Assembly (NCBI RefSeq): GCF_037153975.1
Contig: NZ_JBBAYJ010000004.1
Coordinates: 1-64,000 of the forward strand
From: Aquipuribacter sp. SD81
GTDB lineage: Bacteria > Actinomycetota > Actinomycetes > Actinomycetales > JBBAYJ01
Direction: 5' to 3'
Length of the DNA stretch: 64,000 nucleotides
Under the pieces are notes generated by a model. That model did no database searches. It was given only the letters and a program-made list of their open reading frames with translations, and was not told the DNA's origin. Numbering within the stretch: position 1 is the stretch's first letter; the number at the start of each line of letters is the position of its first letter. A program made the translations under genes and the position numbers. Below are positions 35,778-44,118 of this stretch, one piece after another.

Positions 35778-37241
35778 ATGGACGAGCAGACCCACGCGAG
35801 CGGCACGACCGACGCGACGTCGCGGACGCCGCACTCCGACCCCGCGGCCCGCGACGCGACAGCCCGCACGGCACCCGGACGCGCCCTCGACGGCGGCACG
35901 GGGACCGGCGGGGAGCCGGCGCCGACGCAGCAGGTGCCGCGCGCCTCGTTCCGCGACGGCGTGCGCGCGCTCGCCACGGTGTTCCTCCCCGTCGCGGGCC
36001 GGGGCGCCATCACCCGCCGACCCGGCGTCGTCGGCCTCATCGAACGGGTCCAGGGCGACGCCGCCGCCGTCCGCACCATGCAGCACCTGCGCGACACGTA
36101 CGGCCCCGGGCCCGTGCAGGTGGACCTCCGCCTCCGTCGGCTCGTGTTCGTGCTCGACCCCGGCGACGTCCACCGCGTCCTCGACGGCACGCCCGAGCCG
36201 TTCCGGGCCGACACGAGGGAGAAGCGCGCGGCCCTCGGGCACTTCCAGCCCGAGGGCGTGCTCGCCTCCGCCCCCGAGGAGCGCACATACCGTCGGCCCT
36301 TCAACGAGGCCGTCCTCCAGTCCGGGCGGACCGTGCACGAGATCGGCGGGCGGACGCGGACGACCGTGGCCGAGGAGGTCGCGGTGCTGCGCGAGCAGCT
36401 GCGACACGACCCGGAGCTCGACTGGGACCGCTTCGTCGCCACCTGGTGGCGCGTCGTGCGGCGCGTGGTGCTGGGAGACGGCGCGCGCGACGACGAGGCC
36501 CTCACCGACCGCCTGCTCGCGCTGCGCCGCCACGGGAACTGGGCCTACCTGCGCCCGGCGGACCGCACGCTGCGGAACCGCTTCCTCGACGGGGTCCGCT
36601 CGCGCGTCGAGGCCGCCGACGACGGGAGCCTCGCGGCGGTGGCCCGGCGCACCCCCGCCCCCGACGGCACCGAGGTGCACCAGCAGGTGCCGCAGTGGCT
36701 GTTCGCCTTCGACGCCGCCGCCTGGGCGACCTTCCGCGCCCTCGCGCTGGCCGCGACCCACCCGGAGGCCGTCGAGCGGCTGCGGGGCGAGCTCGACGAC
36801 GCACCCGACCTGCCCTACGGGCGCAGCGTGGTGCTGGAGTCGCTGCGGTTGTGGCCGACCACGCCGGCGATCCTCCGCGACACCGACGCCGACACCGTGT
36901 GGCACGGGCGCACGCTCCCCGCGGGCGCCTCGCTCATGGTCTTCGCCCCGTTCTTCCACCGCGACGGCGAGCGGCTGCCCGAGGCCCACCGCTTCGCCCC
37001 CGCGCTCTGGCTGCGCGACCGCGGGCACGACGAGCACCCTCTCGTCCCGTTCAGCGGCGGCGCGGCGATCTGCCCGGGCCGCAACATCACCCTGCTCGTG
37101 GCGAGCCAGGTGCTCTCGCAGCTGGTGGCCGAGCACGACCTCCGGCTGCTGCGCGGCCCGCTGCGCCCGGACCGCCCGGTGCCGGCGACGCTCGACCCGT
37201 TCCGGTTGCGCTTCGCCCACGCGCCCCGCGCGACCGCCTGA
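35778..37241 (+). CDS. Cytochrome P450
   Basis: A 487-residue monooxygenase-type heme protein. The ExxR motif is ESLRLWP (E354, R357) and the heme-binding loop is PFSGGAAICPGRN with Cys432 as the thiolate ligand. The loop departs from the usual FGxGxRxCxG: the Arg/His two places before Cys is Ala. The I-helix region (FAFDAAAWATFRALALAA) also lacks the common acid-alcohol pair, which would favour peroxygenase or rearrangement chemistry over classical oxygen activation. The first ~55 residues are low-complexity and polar. No ferredoxin or reductase gene is adjacent. A stress-type promoter precedes it. Substrate unknown. Confidence 0.88.
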   Translation: MDEQTHASGTTDATSRTPHSDPAARDATARTAPGRALDGGTGTGGEPAPTQQVPRASFRDGVRALATVFLPVAGRGAITRRPGVVGLIERVQGDAAAVRTMQHLRDTYGPGPVQVDLRLRRLVFVLDPGDVHRVLDGTPEPFRADTREKRAALGHFQPEGVLASAPEERTYRRPFNEAVLQSGRTVHEIGGRTRTTVAEEVAVLREQLRHDPELDWDRFVATWWRVVRRVVLGDGARDDEALTDRLLALRRHGNWAYLRPADRTLRNRFLDGVRSRVEAADDGSLAAVARRTPAPDGTEVHQQVPQWLFAFDAAAWATFRALALAATHPEAVERLRGELDDAPDLPYGRSVVLESLRLWPTTPAILRDTDADTVWHGRTLPAGASLMVFAPFFHRDGERLPEAHRFAPALWLRDRGHDEHPLVPFSGGAAICPGRNITLLVASQVLSQLVAEHDLRLLRGPLRPDRPVPATLDPFRLRFAHAPRATA

Positions 37242-37302
37242 GGCCGGGCGGACCGCTGCCCGCGCTCGCCGACAGCGGAACCCTCTCGACACCCGTCCGC
37301 CG

Positions 37303-39492
37303 GTGGCCTTCACTGCGCCCGTGGAGGCCACCCCGCTCGCCCTGTCCGCCGCCGTGCTCGCGGCCGAGGCGGAGGGGCCCCCACCCTTCCTCGTCTCCAC
37401 GGCCGTGCTCGTGGTGGCCGCGGCCGTCATCGGCTACGTGTCGGTTCGCGCGAAGGTCGTGCCCATCGTCGGGTTCCTGCTCGCCGGCGTCGTCATCGGC
37501 CCCGCCCAGCTCGGCATCGTCGGCGAGGTCGAGACCGTCGAGGCGGCGGCCGAGGTCGGCGTCATCTTCCTGCTCTTCATCATCGGCATCGAGTTCTCCC
37601 TCGAGCGCCTCACGGCCATGCGCACGTGGATCGTGCTCGGCGGGCTGCTGCAGGTCGGCCTCGCCGTGGGGGCGGTCGCCGGGATCTGCCTGGCGCTCGG
37701 GGTCGGCTGGCGCGACGCGGTCTTCACAGGCTTCCTCGTGTCGCTGTCGAGCACCGCGATCGTGCTCAAGCTGCTGGGCGACGCGCGTGAGACGACGACC
37801 GTGCGTGGTCGGCTGGCCGTCGCGCTGCTGGTGTTCCAGGACCTCGCCGTCGTCGCGATGGTCCTGTTCGTGCCGCTGCTCGGCGCGGGAGCCGGCGAGG
37901 GCGAGGGCTCCTCGACCGGCGAACTCGTCCTCGCGCTGCTCACGGCGGTCGGCATCATCGCGGTGGTGCTCGTCGGCGCCCGGCGCGTGCTGCCGCCACT
38001 GCTGGAGCGCGTGGCGCGCACGTGCTCGCCGGAGGTCTTCCTGCTCACCGTGCTCGCGGTGTGCTTCGGCACGGCGACCCTGACGGCGCTGGCGGGGGTG
38101 TCGGTGTCGCTCGGCGCGTTCCTCGCCGGTCTCCTCGTGAGCGAGTCGCGGCTCAGCTCGCAGGCGCTCGGGGAGATCCTGCCCCTGCAGATCCTCTTCT
38201 CCGCCGTCTTCTTCGTGTCGGTCGGCATGCTGCTCGACGTCCGCTTCGTCCTCGCCAACCTCCCGGTCGTCGTGGCGGGCGTGCTCGGGCTCTTCGTCGT
38301 CAAGCTGCTGACGACGTGGCTCGCGGTCGGGGTGCTGAGACGCGCGTCGAGCGGCATCGGGGCGGGGCCCGCCCTCGGGTCGGCGCTGCTCCTCGCGCAG
38401 ATCGGCGAGTTCTCCTTCGTGCTGGAGACCGTCGGGCGCACCTCCGGCCTGTCGCCGGCCGGCCTGGGCGAGGACGGCTCGCAGGCGTTCATCGCGGCCT
38501 CGGTCATCCTGCTCATCGCCACGCCCGCGATGGCCGCTCTCGGCCGGCGGGTCGAGGCCCGGCTCGAGGGCCGCGACGACGCCCGCCGGCAGGCGGCGGC
38601 CGCGGCGGCCCGCGCAGAGTCCCCGGCCGGTCAGGCCGCGGACGACGGCACCGGCTCCCCCGGTGGACCGGGCGACCGGGACGACGGCCAGGTGCTGCTG
38701 TCGGGCTGGGGGCCCGCGACCCGGGCGGTCGCGCGGGAGCTGCGGGCCCGCGGGGTCGACCTGACCGTCACGACGCTCAACCCGGACGGGGCGGCGGAGG
38801 CCGAGGCGGACGGGCACCGCGTCGTCATGGGCGACTCCAGCAAGCAGGCCGTCCTGGAGATGGCCGGCCTGGAGCGGACGCGGCTGCTCGTCGTGGCCGA
38901 GGACGACTCCGAGCAGACCCTGCAGATCGCGGGGGTCGTCGCGGGCCTCGCGCGCTACGACGTACCCGTGGTCGCCCGCCCGCTCGGCGGCACGGACGTC
39001 CGCCGGCTCGTCGGGGCCGGCGTGCACCGGGTCGTCGACCCCGAGGGCGCGTCGCGCCACGCCCTCACCAAGGCGGTGCTCAGCGCCCTCGGCGACGCGG
39101 GCGGGCCGCTGCCGCGGGTGCTGCTGCCGGTGGCCGGAGAGGCCGGCGAGGGGGCCACGAGCACGGTGGACATGTCCCGGGTCGTCGTCGTCCACCCCGA
39201 CCCGCAGCAGCCGGCGTGCCGCCACCTCGACCCCGTGCCCCCCGTCCTTCCGACCGCGGTCGGGTGCGAGGAGTGCCTGCGCCTCGGTACGTCGTGGGTG
39301 CACCTGCGGGTGTGCACGGCGTGCGGCACGGTCGGCTGCTGCGACTCCTCCCCCGGCCAGCACGCCCGTGGCCACGCCGGCGAGTGGGGCCACCCCGTGG
39401 TGGCCTCGCTGGAGCCGGGCGAGACCTGGGCGTACTGCTTCGAGGACCGCATGACCGTCGACGGGCAGGACGGCGGCGCGGGGTCCGCCTAG
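37303..39492 (+). CDS. CPA2-type cation/proton antiporter with RCK_N and C-terminal UBP zinc finger
   Basis: A 729-residue protein. Residues about 20-420 hold some twelve transmembrane helices of the KefB/CPA2 type (VPIVGFLLAGVVIGP, FLLFIIGIEFSLERL, SLSSTAIVLKLL, ALLVFQDLAVV). Residues about 465-590 are a TrkA-N/RCK domain with a modified nucleotide-binding start (VLLSGWGPATRAVARELRARG) and VMGDSSKQAVLEMAG. Residues about 637-720 are a UBP-type zinc finger (CRHLD, CEECLRLG, CTACGTVGCCDSS, HARGHAGEWGHPVV). Such fingers bind ubiquitin C-termini in eukaryotes; bacteria lack ubiquitin, so the finger probably has another ligand. GTG 37303 or GTG 37321 is the start. Likely potassium or sodium efflux. 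Confidence 0.87.
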   Translation: MAFTAPVEATPLALSAAVLAAEAEGPPPFLVSTAVLVVAAAVIGYVSVRAKVVPIVGFLLAGVVIGPAQLGIVGEVETVEAAAEVGVIFLLFIIGIEFSLERLTAMRTWIVLGGLLQVGLAVGAVAGICLALGVGWRDAVFTGFLVSLSSTAIVLKLLGDARETTTVRGRLAVALLVFQDLAVVAMVLFVPLLGAGAGEGEGSSTGELVLALLTAVGIIAVVLVGARRVLPPLLERVARTCSPEVFLLTVLAVCFGTATLTALAGVSVSLGAFLAGLLVSESRLSSQALGEILPLQILFSAVFFVSVGMLLDVRFVLANLPVVVAGVLGLFVVKLLTTWLAVGVLRRASSGIGAGPALGSALLLAQIGEFSFVLETVGRTSGLSPAGLGEDGSQAFIAASVILLIATPAMAALGRRVEARLEGRDDARRQAAAAAARAESPAGQAADDGTGSPGGPGDRDDGQVLLSGWGPATRAVARELRARGVDLTVTTLNPDGAAEAEADGHRVVMGDSSKQAVLEMAGLERTRLLVVAEDDSEQTLQIAGVVAGLARYDVPVVARPLGGTDVRRLVGAGVHRVVDPEGASRHALTKAVLSALGDAGGPLPRVLLPVAGEAGEGATSTVDMSRVVVVHPDPQQPACRHLDPVPPVLPTAVGCEECLRLGTSWVHLRVCTACGTVGCCDSSPGQHARGHAGEWGHPVVASLEPGETWAYCFEDRMTVDGQDGGAGSA

Positions 39493-39504
39493 GAGCCTGG
39501 GCGG

Positions 39505-39714
39505 CTACTCCTTGTCGAGCGAGGACGGCTTGTGCACCGCCTCCTTGCCCGACTTGTCGCTCTTGACGAGGTACTGCGGGTCGTCGTCGGAGGCCTTCAC
39601 CGTGCGGCCCGCCTCCTCGGTCTCCGAGGTGATCTTCTTCTCCACCTCGCCGTGGGTGGTCGTGCCGTGCGTCTTCCAGCTGACCTCGTCGCCCTTTTTC
39701 AGGTTGTCTGCCAT
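39505..39714 (-). CDS. DUF2945 / hypervirulence-associated TUDOR-domain small protein
   Basis: A 69-residue protein built of a single small beta-barrel domain: KKGDEVSWKTHGTTTHGEVEKKIT followed by DDDPQYLVKSDKSGKEAVHKPSSL. This matches the DUF2945 family, now called hypervirulence-associated TUDOR domain. Function is unknown; members are frequent in actinobacterial and proteobacterial stress regulons. The ATG at 39714 is preceded at 8 bases by a GGGTAT stress-type promoter element. It is convergent with the antiporter gene, 12 bases apart. Confidence 0.88.
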   Translation of the reverse strand: MADNLKKGDEVSWKTHGTTTHGEVEKKITSETEEAGRTVKASDDDPQYLVKSDKSGKEAVHKPSSLDKE

Positions 39715-39722
39715 GCCAGGGG

Positions 39723-39748
39723 ATACCCCGGGGCCCGCCGGCCGACAC
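39723..39748 (-). promoter_or_regulatory. Candidate SigB/SigF-type stress promoter for the DUF2945 gene
   Basis: On the minus strand GTGT (39748-39745), 16-base spacer, GGGTAT (39728-39723), then 8 bases to the ATG at 39714. This is the best match in the window to the SigF/SigB pattern GTTT-N16-GGGTAT. Confidence 0.55.
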
Positions 39749-39829
39749 ACCGGCCCGGGTCCCGGGGTTGTGTCCGGGGTGGGCGGACCCTTGACCACGT
39801 CCTGCCGACGCCCCGACCGAGGAGGCCCC

Positions 39830-40243
39830 GTGCTCCTGCTCTCCGCCGCCGACGTGCACGACCGTGCCGACGCCGAGGCCCTCGCCCGCCTCGAGGAGCG
39901 GCCGGGGCTGCGCGAGGCGTTCGAGGCCGAGCGCGCCGAGGCCCGCCCCGACCGGCGCACGCTGTACTTCGAGGCACGCGGCGGCTGGCGCTGGGTCGAC
40001 CTGTGCGACGCGTGCGGCACGGAGCTCGGCGAGCTCGAGGACAAGCCGTCGCTCGTCGCCCTGTGCGAGGACTGCGACGCCGAGCACGCCTCGCTCGACG
40101 TCGTCCTGGACGGCGACGCGGCCGCCGAGCTCGACGCCGCGCTGCGCGACGACGACGCCGACGCCGACGGGCTGCTCGGCCTCGGCCCGGGGCTCGACGA
40201 CAGGAACGTGGGAACCAGCCAGTCCCTCCACCGCGCCGGCTGA
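39830..40243 (+). CDS. Small protein with a four-cysteine zinc-ribbon motif
   Basis: A 137-residue protein starting at GTG 39830 behind a strong GAGGAGG ribosome-binding site. Residues about 20-45 look helical (AEALARLEERPGLREAFEAER). LCDACGTELGELED and LCEDCDAEHASL give two CxxC pairs about 30 residues apart, a likely zinc ribbon. The rest is acidic (DDDADADGLLGLG). I do not recognise a family. It has its own start signal and lies 62 bases before the glutaminase gene, with which it may be co-transcribed. No function is proposed. Confidence 0.65.
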   Translation: MLLLSAADVHDRADAEALARLEERPGLREAFEAERAEARPDRRTLYFEARGGWRWVDLCDACGTELGELEDKPSLVALCEDCDAEHASLDVVLDGDAAAELDAALRDDDADADGLLGLGPGLDDRNVGTSQSLHRAG

Positions 40244-40305
40244 CGGCGGCGCGCACCGGGACCGCACCGGGTGCCCCGACCCGGCCGGCGGTGTTGGCTG
40301 ACGCC

Positions 40306-41625
40306 ATGGCGGTCGACGAGCAGCCCCTGCACCCGATCACGCGCCGGCTGCAGGAGGTGCACGACGAGCTGCTCGACGACAGCGGCGGCGAGATCCGCTC
40401 GAGCATCCCCGCGCTGCAGGAGGCCGACCCCGAGCAGCTCGCGGTGGCCCTGTGCACCGCCGACGGCCACCTGCACGGCGCAGGCGACGTCGAGGCCCGC
40501 TTCACCATCCAGTCGATCGTCAAGCCCTTCGTGTACGCCCTCGCCCTCGCCGACTCCGGGCACGACGCGGTCCTCGAGGCCGTCGGGGTCGAGCCCACGG
40601 GCGAGGCGTTCAACGCCCTCGTCCTCGAGGAGGTGACGGGGCGCCCGCCCAACCCGATGGTGAACGCCGGGGCGATCCTCACCGGCTGCCTCGTCGCCGG
40701 CGACGACGCCGAGGCGCGCAGGGCGCGGATCCGTGACGGCGTGTCGGCCTTCGCCGGTCGTCGCCTCGACGACGACGAGCGCGTCAGCGAGTCGGAGAAG
40801 GGCGCCGGGGAGCGCAACCGGGCGCTCGCCTGGCTCATGAAGGCGGAGGGGTCCCTGCCCTACGACGTCGAGGAGGCGCTCGACGTCTACGTCTTCGCGT
40901 GCTCGCTGCTCGTCGACGTCCGGGACCTCGCGGTCATGGGCGCCACCCTCGCCGCGGGCGGGCTCAACCCGCTCACCGGGGAGCAGGTCGTGCCGGCGAC
41001 GGTCGACCGGACCGTCCTGTCGGTCATGGCGACGTGCGGCATGTACGACGGCGCCGGCCGCTGGTTCACCGAGGTCGGGCTGCCCGCCAAGTCCGGCGTC
41101 GCGGGCGGCATCGTCGCCGTGCAGCCGGGCCAGCTCGGCATCGGCGCCTTCAGCCCCCGACTGGACGAGCACGGCAACAGCGTGCGCGCCGCGAGAGCGT
41201 GCCGGCTGCTGTCGGACCGCCTCGGCATGCACGAGCTCCGACCGGCCGGCAAGGGGCTGCCGGTCGTCGCCGGCCACGAGCGGCACGAGGGCGGTCGCCT
41301 GCACGTGCTGCGGCTGCAGGGCCCCCTCACCCTGCGCAACGCCGACGAGGCGTGCTCGGCCCTGCTCGCGGCGCGCACGCAGCTGCTGGCGGACGGCGGC
41401 GGCTGGCTCGTCGTCGACCTCACCGGGGTCGGCTGGCTGCACGAGCCCGCGGTGGACCTGCTGGAGGAGACCGTGCGGACCGTGGAGGACGCGGGCATCA
41501 GGGTGCGGCTCGTCGACCGCGACCGGGGCAACTCCCCGGACTGGGAGGGGTCGACGCCGAACAGCACCGAGGACAGCCTCGAGGCCGCGGTGGGCGCCTG
41601 CGAGGAGGAGATGGCCCGGACCTGA
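40306..41625 (+). CDS. glsA: Glutaminase A with C-terminal STAS domain
   Basis: A 439-residue fusion. Residues about 10-310 are a serine-dependent glutaminase related to beta-lactamases: Ser70 and Lys73 in TIQSIVKPF (SxxK), the NPMVNAGAI block, ESEKGAGERNRALAWLM, and GLPAKSGVAGGIVAVQPGQLGIGAFSPRLDEHGNS near the end. It converts glutamine to glutamate and ammonia. Residues about 325-430 form a STAS domain (LHVLRLQGPLTLRNADEA, WLVVDLTGVGWLHEPAVDLLEE), which often binds nucleotides or partner proteins. The phosphorylatable Ser of anti-sigma antagonists is not evident. Glutaminase-STAS proteins occur in other actinobacteria. Confidence 0.93.
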   Translation: MAVDEQPLHPITRRLQEVHDELLDDSGGEIRSSIPALQEADPEQLAVALCTADGHLHGAGDVEARFTIQSIVKPFVYALALADSGHDAVLEAVGVEPTGEAFNALVLEEVTGRPPNPMVNAGAILTGCLVAGDDAEARRARIRDGVSAFAGRRLDDDERVSESEKGAGERNRALAWLMKAEGSLPYDVEEALDVYVFACSLLVDVRDLAVMGATLAAGGLNPLTGEQVVPATVDRTVLSVMATCGMYDGAGRWFTEVGLPAKSGVAGGIVAVQPGQLGIGAFSPRLDEHGNSVRAARACRLLSDRLGMHELRPAGKGLPVVAGHERHEGGRLHVLRLQGPLTLRNADEACSALLAARTQLLADGGGWLVVDLTGVGWLHEPAVDLLEETVRTVEDAGIRVRLVDRDRGNSPDWEGSTPNSTEDSLEAAVGACEEEMART

Positions 41626-41638
41626 CGGACCGAGGGGC

Positions 41639-42595
41639 TCAGGGCCTCGGTGCGGCGGCGGTGCGGGTGCGGACCCACGTGACGACGGCGTCGAGCACGC
41701 GCGGGTCGAGCGGTCGGCGCACCTCGCTGCGGTAGTGCCGCAGCGAGGCGGTGCCCGGCTGGTGCCGCAGCAGGTGCGACACGTCCGGCACGACGATTGT
41801 CTCGACCGGGCCGTCGACGAGGCGTCCCACCACCGCGACGTCGGCGGGGTCGCTCTGGACGTCCTTGCCCCCACCGACGGCCAGGACCGGCACCCGGATC
41901 CGGCGCAGGTCCTCGCGCGGGTCGTAGGCCATGAACTCCCGGTGCCAGCGGGCGTTGACGCGGGCGCCCCCGATGCGCGCGACGTCCGTCGTCGTCGCCC
42001 GGATGCGGTCGTGGTTGCGCCGCACGCTGCGGACGAGGTCGGTGCGCAGCAGCCGGAGCACGAGGCGGACCGGAGCGGGCAGCGTCGGGGCGATCTGCTC
42101 CGCCTGCCACACCAGCACCTCCTCGCCGGGGCGCGCGGTCGGGCTCAGCAGCACCACACCGGCCACCGGCGTCGTGGGCCGCGCCGCCAGCACGGTGGCG
42201 AGCAGGGCGCCCTCGCTGTGGCCCACGAGCAGCAGGTGCCCGGCGTCGACCGCAGGGTGCGTCGCGAGCAGGTGGAGCGCCGCGCGGGCGTCGTCGGCCG
42301 CGTCCACGAGCCCCGGAACGCGCCAGTCACCGGGGCTGTCGCCCGTGCCGCGCTTGTCGTACCGGAAGCTCGCGACGCCCGCTGCCGCCAGCGCCTCCGC
42401 GAGCGCCCGCGTGATGCCGAGCGGCATGCGCCGGGCGTCGGAGTCGCGGTCGACGGGACCGGACCCCGGCAGCAGGAGGACGGTGGGGAACGGACCCGCC
42501 CCGGGGGGCAGCAGGAGAGTGCCCGCGAGGGGGCCGGCAGGCCGCTCGACGACGAGTGGGACGTCCGAGACGGTGGGCGGGGCGGGCGCGGTCAC
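41639..42595 (-). CDS. Alpha/beta hydrolase
   Basis: A 318-residue serine hydrolase. The nucleophile is in LLVGHSEGALLA, the glycine-rich oxyanion segment is LLLPGSGPVDRDSD, YDKRGTGDSPG follows, and the late Asp and His are in VLAVGGGKDVQSDP and VPDVSHLLRHQ. It resembles the dienelactone-hydrolase/BAAT-like group of soluble esterases; substrate unknown. GTG 42595 is chosen because the residues upstream do not resemble hydrolases and cover the promoter region. It is divergent from a small HTH regulator that probably controls it. Confidence 0.85.
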   Translation of the reverse strand: MTAPAPPTVSDVPLVVERPAGPLAGTLLLPPGAGPFPTVLLLPGSGPVDRDSDARRMPLGITRALAEALAAAGVASFRYDKRGTGDSPGDWRVPGLVDAADDARAALHLLATHPAVDAGHLLLVGHSEGALLATVLAARPTTPVAGVVLLSPTARPGEEVLVWQAEQIAPTLPAPVRLVLRLLRTDLVRSVRRNHDRIRATTTDVARIGGARVNARWHREFMAYDPREDLRRIRVPVLAVGGGKDVQSDPADVAVVGRLVDGPVETIVVPDVSHLLRHQPGTASLRHYRSEVRRPLDPRVLDAVVTWVRTRTAAAPRP

Positions 42596-42600
42596 GGGGT

Positions 42601-42648
42601 GATCGTTCTCGGCGTTGCGACCGATGTCAATCTCGATAACAATCAAGG
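42601..42648. promoter_or_regulatory. AT-richer divergent promoter region between hydrolase and HTH regulator
   Basis: This 53-base divergent gap contains an unusually AT-rich run around 42625-42646. On the minus strand TTGACA (42630-42625), a perfect -35 hexamer, is followed after 17 bases by AACGAT (42607-42602), placing the transcript start at about the GTG at 42595 (leaderless). On the plus strand GATAAC at 42635-42640 could serve the regulator. No clear operator palindrome is visible. Confidence 0.35.
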
Positions 42649-43185
42649 GTGGCGTCGGCCGACCTCCTCCTGCACCCGGTGCGCATCCGCGTCGTCCAGG
42701 CCCTCCTCGGCGGCCGTGACCTCACCACGGCCGGCCTGCGGGAGCTGCTGCCGGACGTCGCCGTCGCGACGCTGTACCGGCACGTCGCAGCGCTGGTCGA
42801 GGGCGGCGTCCTCCGGGTCGTCGAGGAGCGTCCGGTCCGCGGCAGCGTCGAGCGCACGTTCGGACTGGTCGCCGGGGCGGCGAGCATCGGCCCCGAGGAG
42901 CTGCGTCGGATGACGGCGGAGGAGCACCGGGCCGCGTTCCTCGCCTTCTCGGCGATGCTCATCGCGGACTTCGACCGCTACCTGGCCGACGGCACGCGCG
43001 ACGGCGGCTCGCTGGACCCGGCCGCCGACCGCACCGGCTACCGGCACGCCGTCATGCACCTCAGCGACGAGGAGGTCGACGGCCTGCTCGGGGAGCTCGC
43101 CGAGGTCCTCGGGCGCTACCGCGAGCTGCCCGAGGCGCCCGGCCGGACGCGCCGTGCGCTGAGCACGGTGCTGCTGCGTGGCTGA
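42649..43185 (+). CDS. Helix-turn-helix transcriptional regulator (ArsR/PadR-like winged helix)
   Basis: A 178-residue protein with an N-terminal winged-helix domain: LLHPVRIRVVQALLGGRDLTTAGLRELLPDVAVATLYRHVAALVEGGVLRVVEERPVRGSVERTF, cut here as one continuous domain of about 75 residues, matching the Pfam helix_turn_helix_5/ArsR-like type. The rest (about 90-175) is helical, probably for dimerisation or ligand sensing. GTG 42649 begins immediately at the domain. It is divergent from the hydrolase gene and is a natural candidate for its control. Confidence 0.82.
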   Translation: MASADLLLHPVRIRVVQALLGGRDLTTAGLRELLPDVAVATLYRHVAALVEGGVLRVVEERPVRGSVERTFGLVAGAASIGPEELRRMTAEEHRAAFLAFSAMLIADFDRYLADGTRDGGSLDPAADRTGYRHAVMHLSDEEVDGLLGELAEVLGRYRELPEAPGRTRRALSTVLLRG

Positions 43186-43217
43186 CCGCCCTCGTCCGCG
43201 CGCGCGGCGCGGAGCGG

Positions 43218-43802
43218 TCAGCCCGTCGGGTCGGAGCTCCGTGAGGACAGCGCGTCGCGGAGCCGGTCGACCATCCCGGCCCCGAGGCCGACCGTCTTGT
43301 GGAACAGCTCGCTGTTCGGCGCCGAGGGGTGCGGCCGCGTGGGCGACACCTTCTTCGCCTTCGCCACGCGCCGGGCCATGTCCACGAGCTCGTCGTGCGG
43401 GACGTGCGCCCGGAGCTCGGGGAACTGCTCGGACTCCTCGTCGGCGACGTGGTCGCGCAGCACCTCCTCGACGCGCGCGACGGTGGTGACGAACTCGTCG
43501 TCGGCGGGGTCCGCGGCCTCCAGCCGCTTCAGCAGCACCTCGAGCTCCTTGTGCTCCTCGGTGTCGTGCTGCACCTTCGCCTCGCCGTCGGGCAGGTGGT
43601 CGCGCATGGCGGGGTACACCCACATCTCCTCCGCGACCGCGTGCCGCACGAGCTCGGCGACGAGGGTGTCCGCGAGCTCCTTCTGCTGCTCCGCGTCACG
43701 CGTGGAGCGGATCTGCCCCAGCAGCCCGAGGAACTCCTCGTGGTCGGCGCTCAGCAGGTCGACGACGTCGGGCTCGGACGTGGTGTCGGCGGTGCTCGTC
43801 AT
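43218..43802 (-). CDS. Hemerythrin HHE-domain protein
   Basis: A 194-residue protein with the diiron four-helix hemerythrin pattern: SADHEEFLGLLGQI, ELVRHAVAEEMWVYPAM, DTEEHKELEVLLKRL and LRDHVADEESEQFPELR carry the His/Glu ligands in the usual order. A basic C-terminal tail follows. Such proteins bind oxygen, NO or act in redox stress; the precise role is unknown. ATG 43802 is preceded at 9 bases by a GGGTAC element. It lies downstream of a second stress-type small gene on the same strand. Confidence 0.9.
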   Translation of the reverse strand: MTSTADTTSEPDVVDLLSADHEEFLGLLGQIRSTRDAEQQKELADTLVAELVRHAVAEEMWVYPAMRDHLPDGEAKVQHDTEEHKELEVLLKRLEAADPADDEFVTTVARVEEVLRDHVADEESEQFPELRAHVPHDELVDMARRVAKAKKVSPTRPHPSAPNSELFHKTVGLGAGMVDRLRDALSSRSSDPTG

Positions 43803-43811
43803 GCGGGGGCC

Positions 43812-43836
43812 GTACCCCCGGCGCCGGCCGCCATGC
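43812..43836 (-). promoter_or_regulatory. Candidate SigB/SigF-type stress promoter for the hemerythrin gene
   Basis: Minus strand: GCAT (43836-43833), 15-base spacer, GGGTAC (43817-43812), 9 bases to the ATG. The -35 fits only the loose GNNT form. The region is also an inverted repeat (CGGGGG/CCCCCG). Confidence 0.38.
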
Positions 43837-43867
43837 GGTGGGCGCCGGGGAGCCCCGTCACACGTGC

Positions 43868-44071
43868 TCAGCGGCCGAGCAGACCCCCGAGACCGCCCCC
43901 GCCGCCGAGCTTCGCGAGCAGGTCGGACGGGTCGAGGCCGAGCCGCTGCAGCAGGCCGCCGTGCTGCTCCGTGTCCACCTGCTGAGGCAGCTCCTGGTCC
44001 GCCTGCTGCGCCTTGTCGTGGTCGCCCTGCTGACGGAGCAGGTCGAGGATCTGCGACTTGTCGATCTGCAC
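43868..44071 (-). CDS. Conserved small hypothetical protein (DKSQILDLL type)
   Basis: A 67-residue soluble protein: IDKSQILDLLRQQGDHDKAQQADQELP, then a QVDTEQHGGLLQRLGLDPSDLLAKL helix and a Gly-rich end. I recognise the pattern from small conserved actinobacterial proteins of unknown function. GTG 44071 has a strong AGGAGG site 4 bases upstream; the longer frame to 44143 would place that site inside the gene. A GTGT-N15-GGGTAC stress-type promoter lies 47 bases upstream. The neighbouring hemerythrin gene on the same strand has a similar promoter, hinting at shared stress control. Confidence 0.75.
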   Translation of the reverse strand: MQIDKSQILDLLRQQGDHDKAQQADQELPQQVDTEQHGGLLQRLGLDPSDLLAKLGGGGGLGGLLGR

Positions 44072-44118
44072 GGTGCCTCCTGGGTCGGGTCGGCACCGGG
44101 CGTGCCGACGCCTGCGGC

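Noticed and set aside
42625-42648. Operator palindrome for the HTH regulator
   Set aside because: TGTCAATCTCGATAACA looks symmetrical at its ends but matches its reverse complement poorly; kept only as a promoter region.
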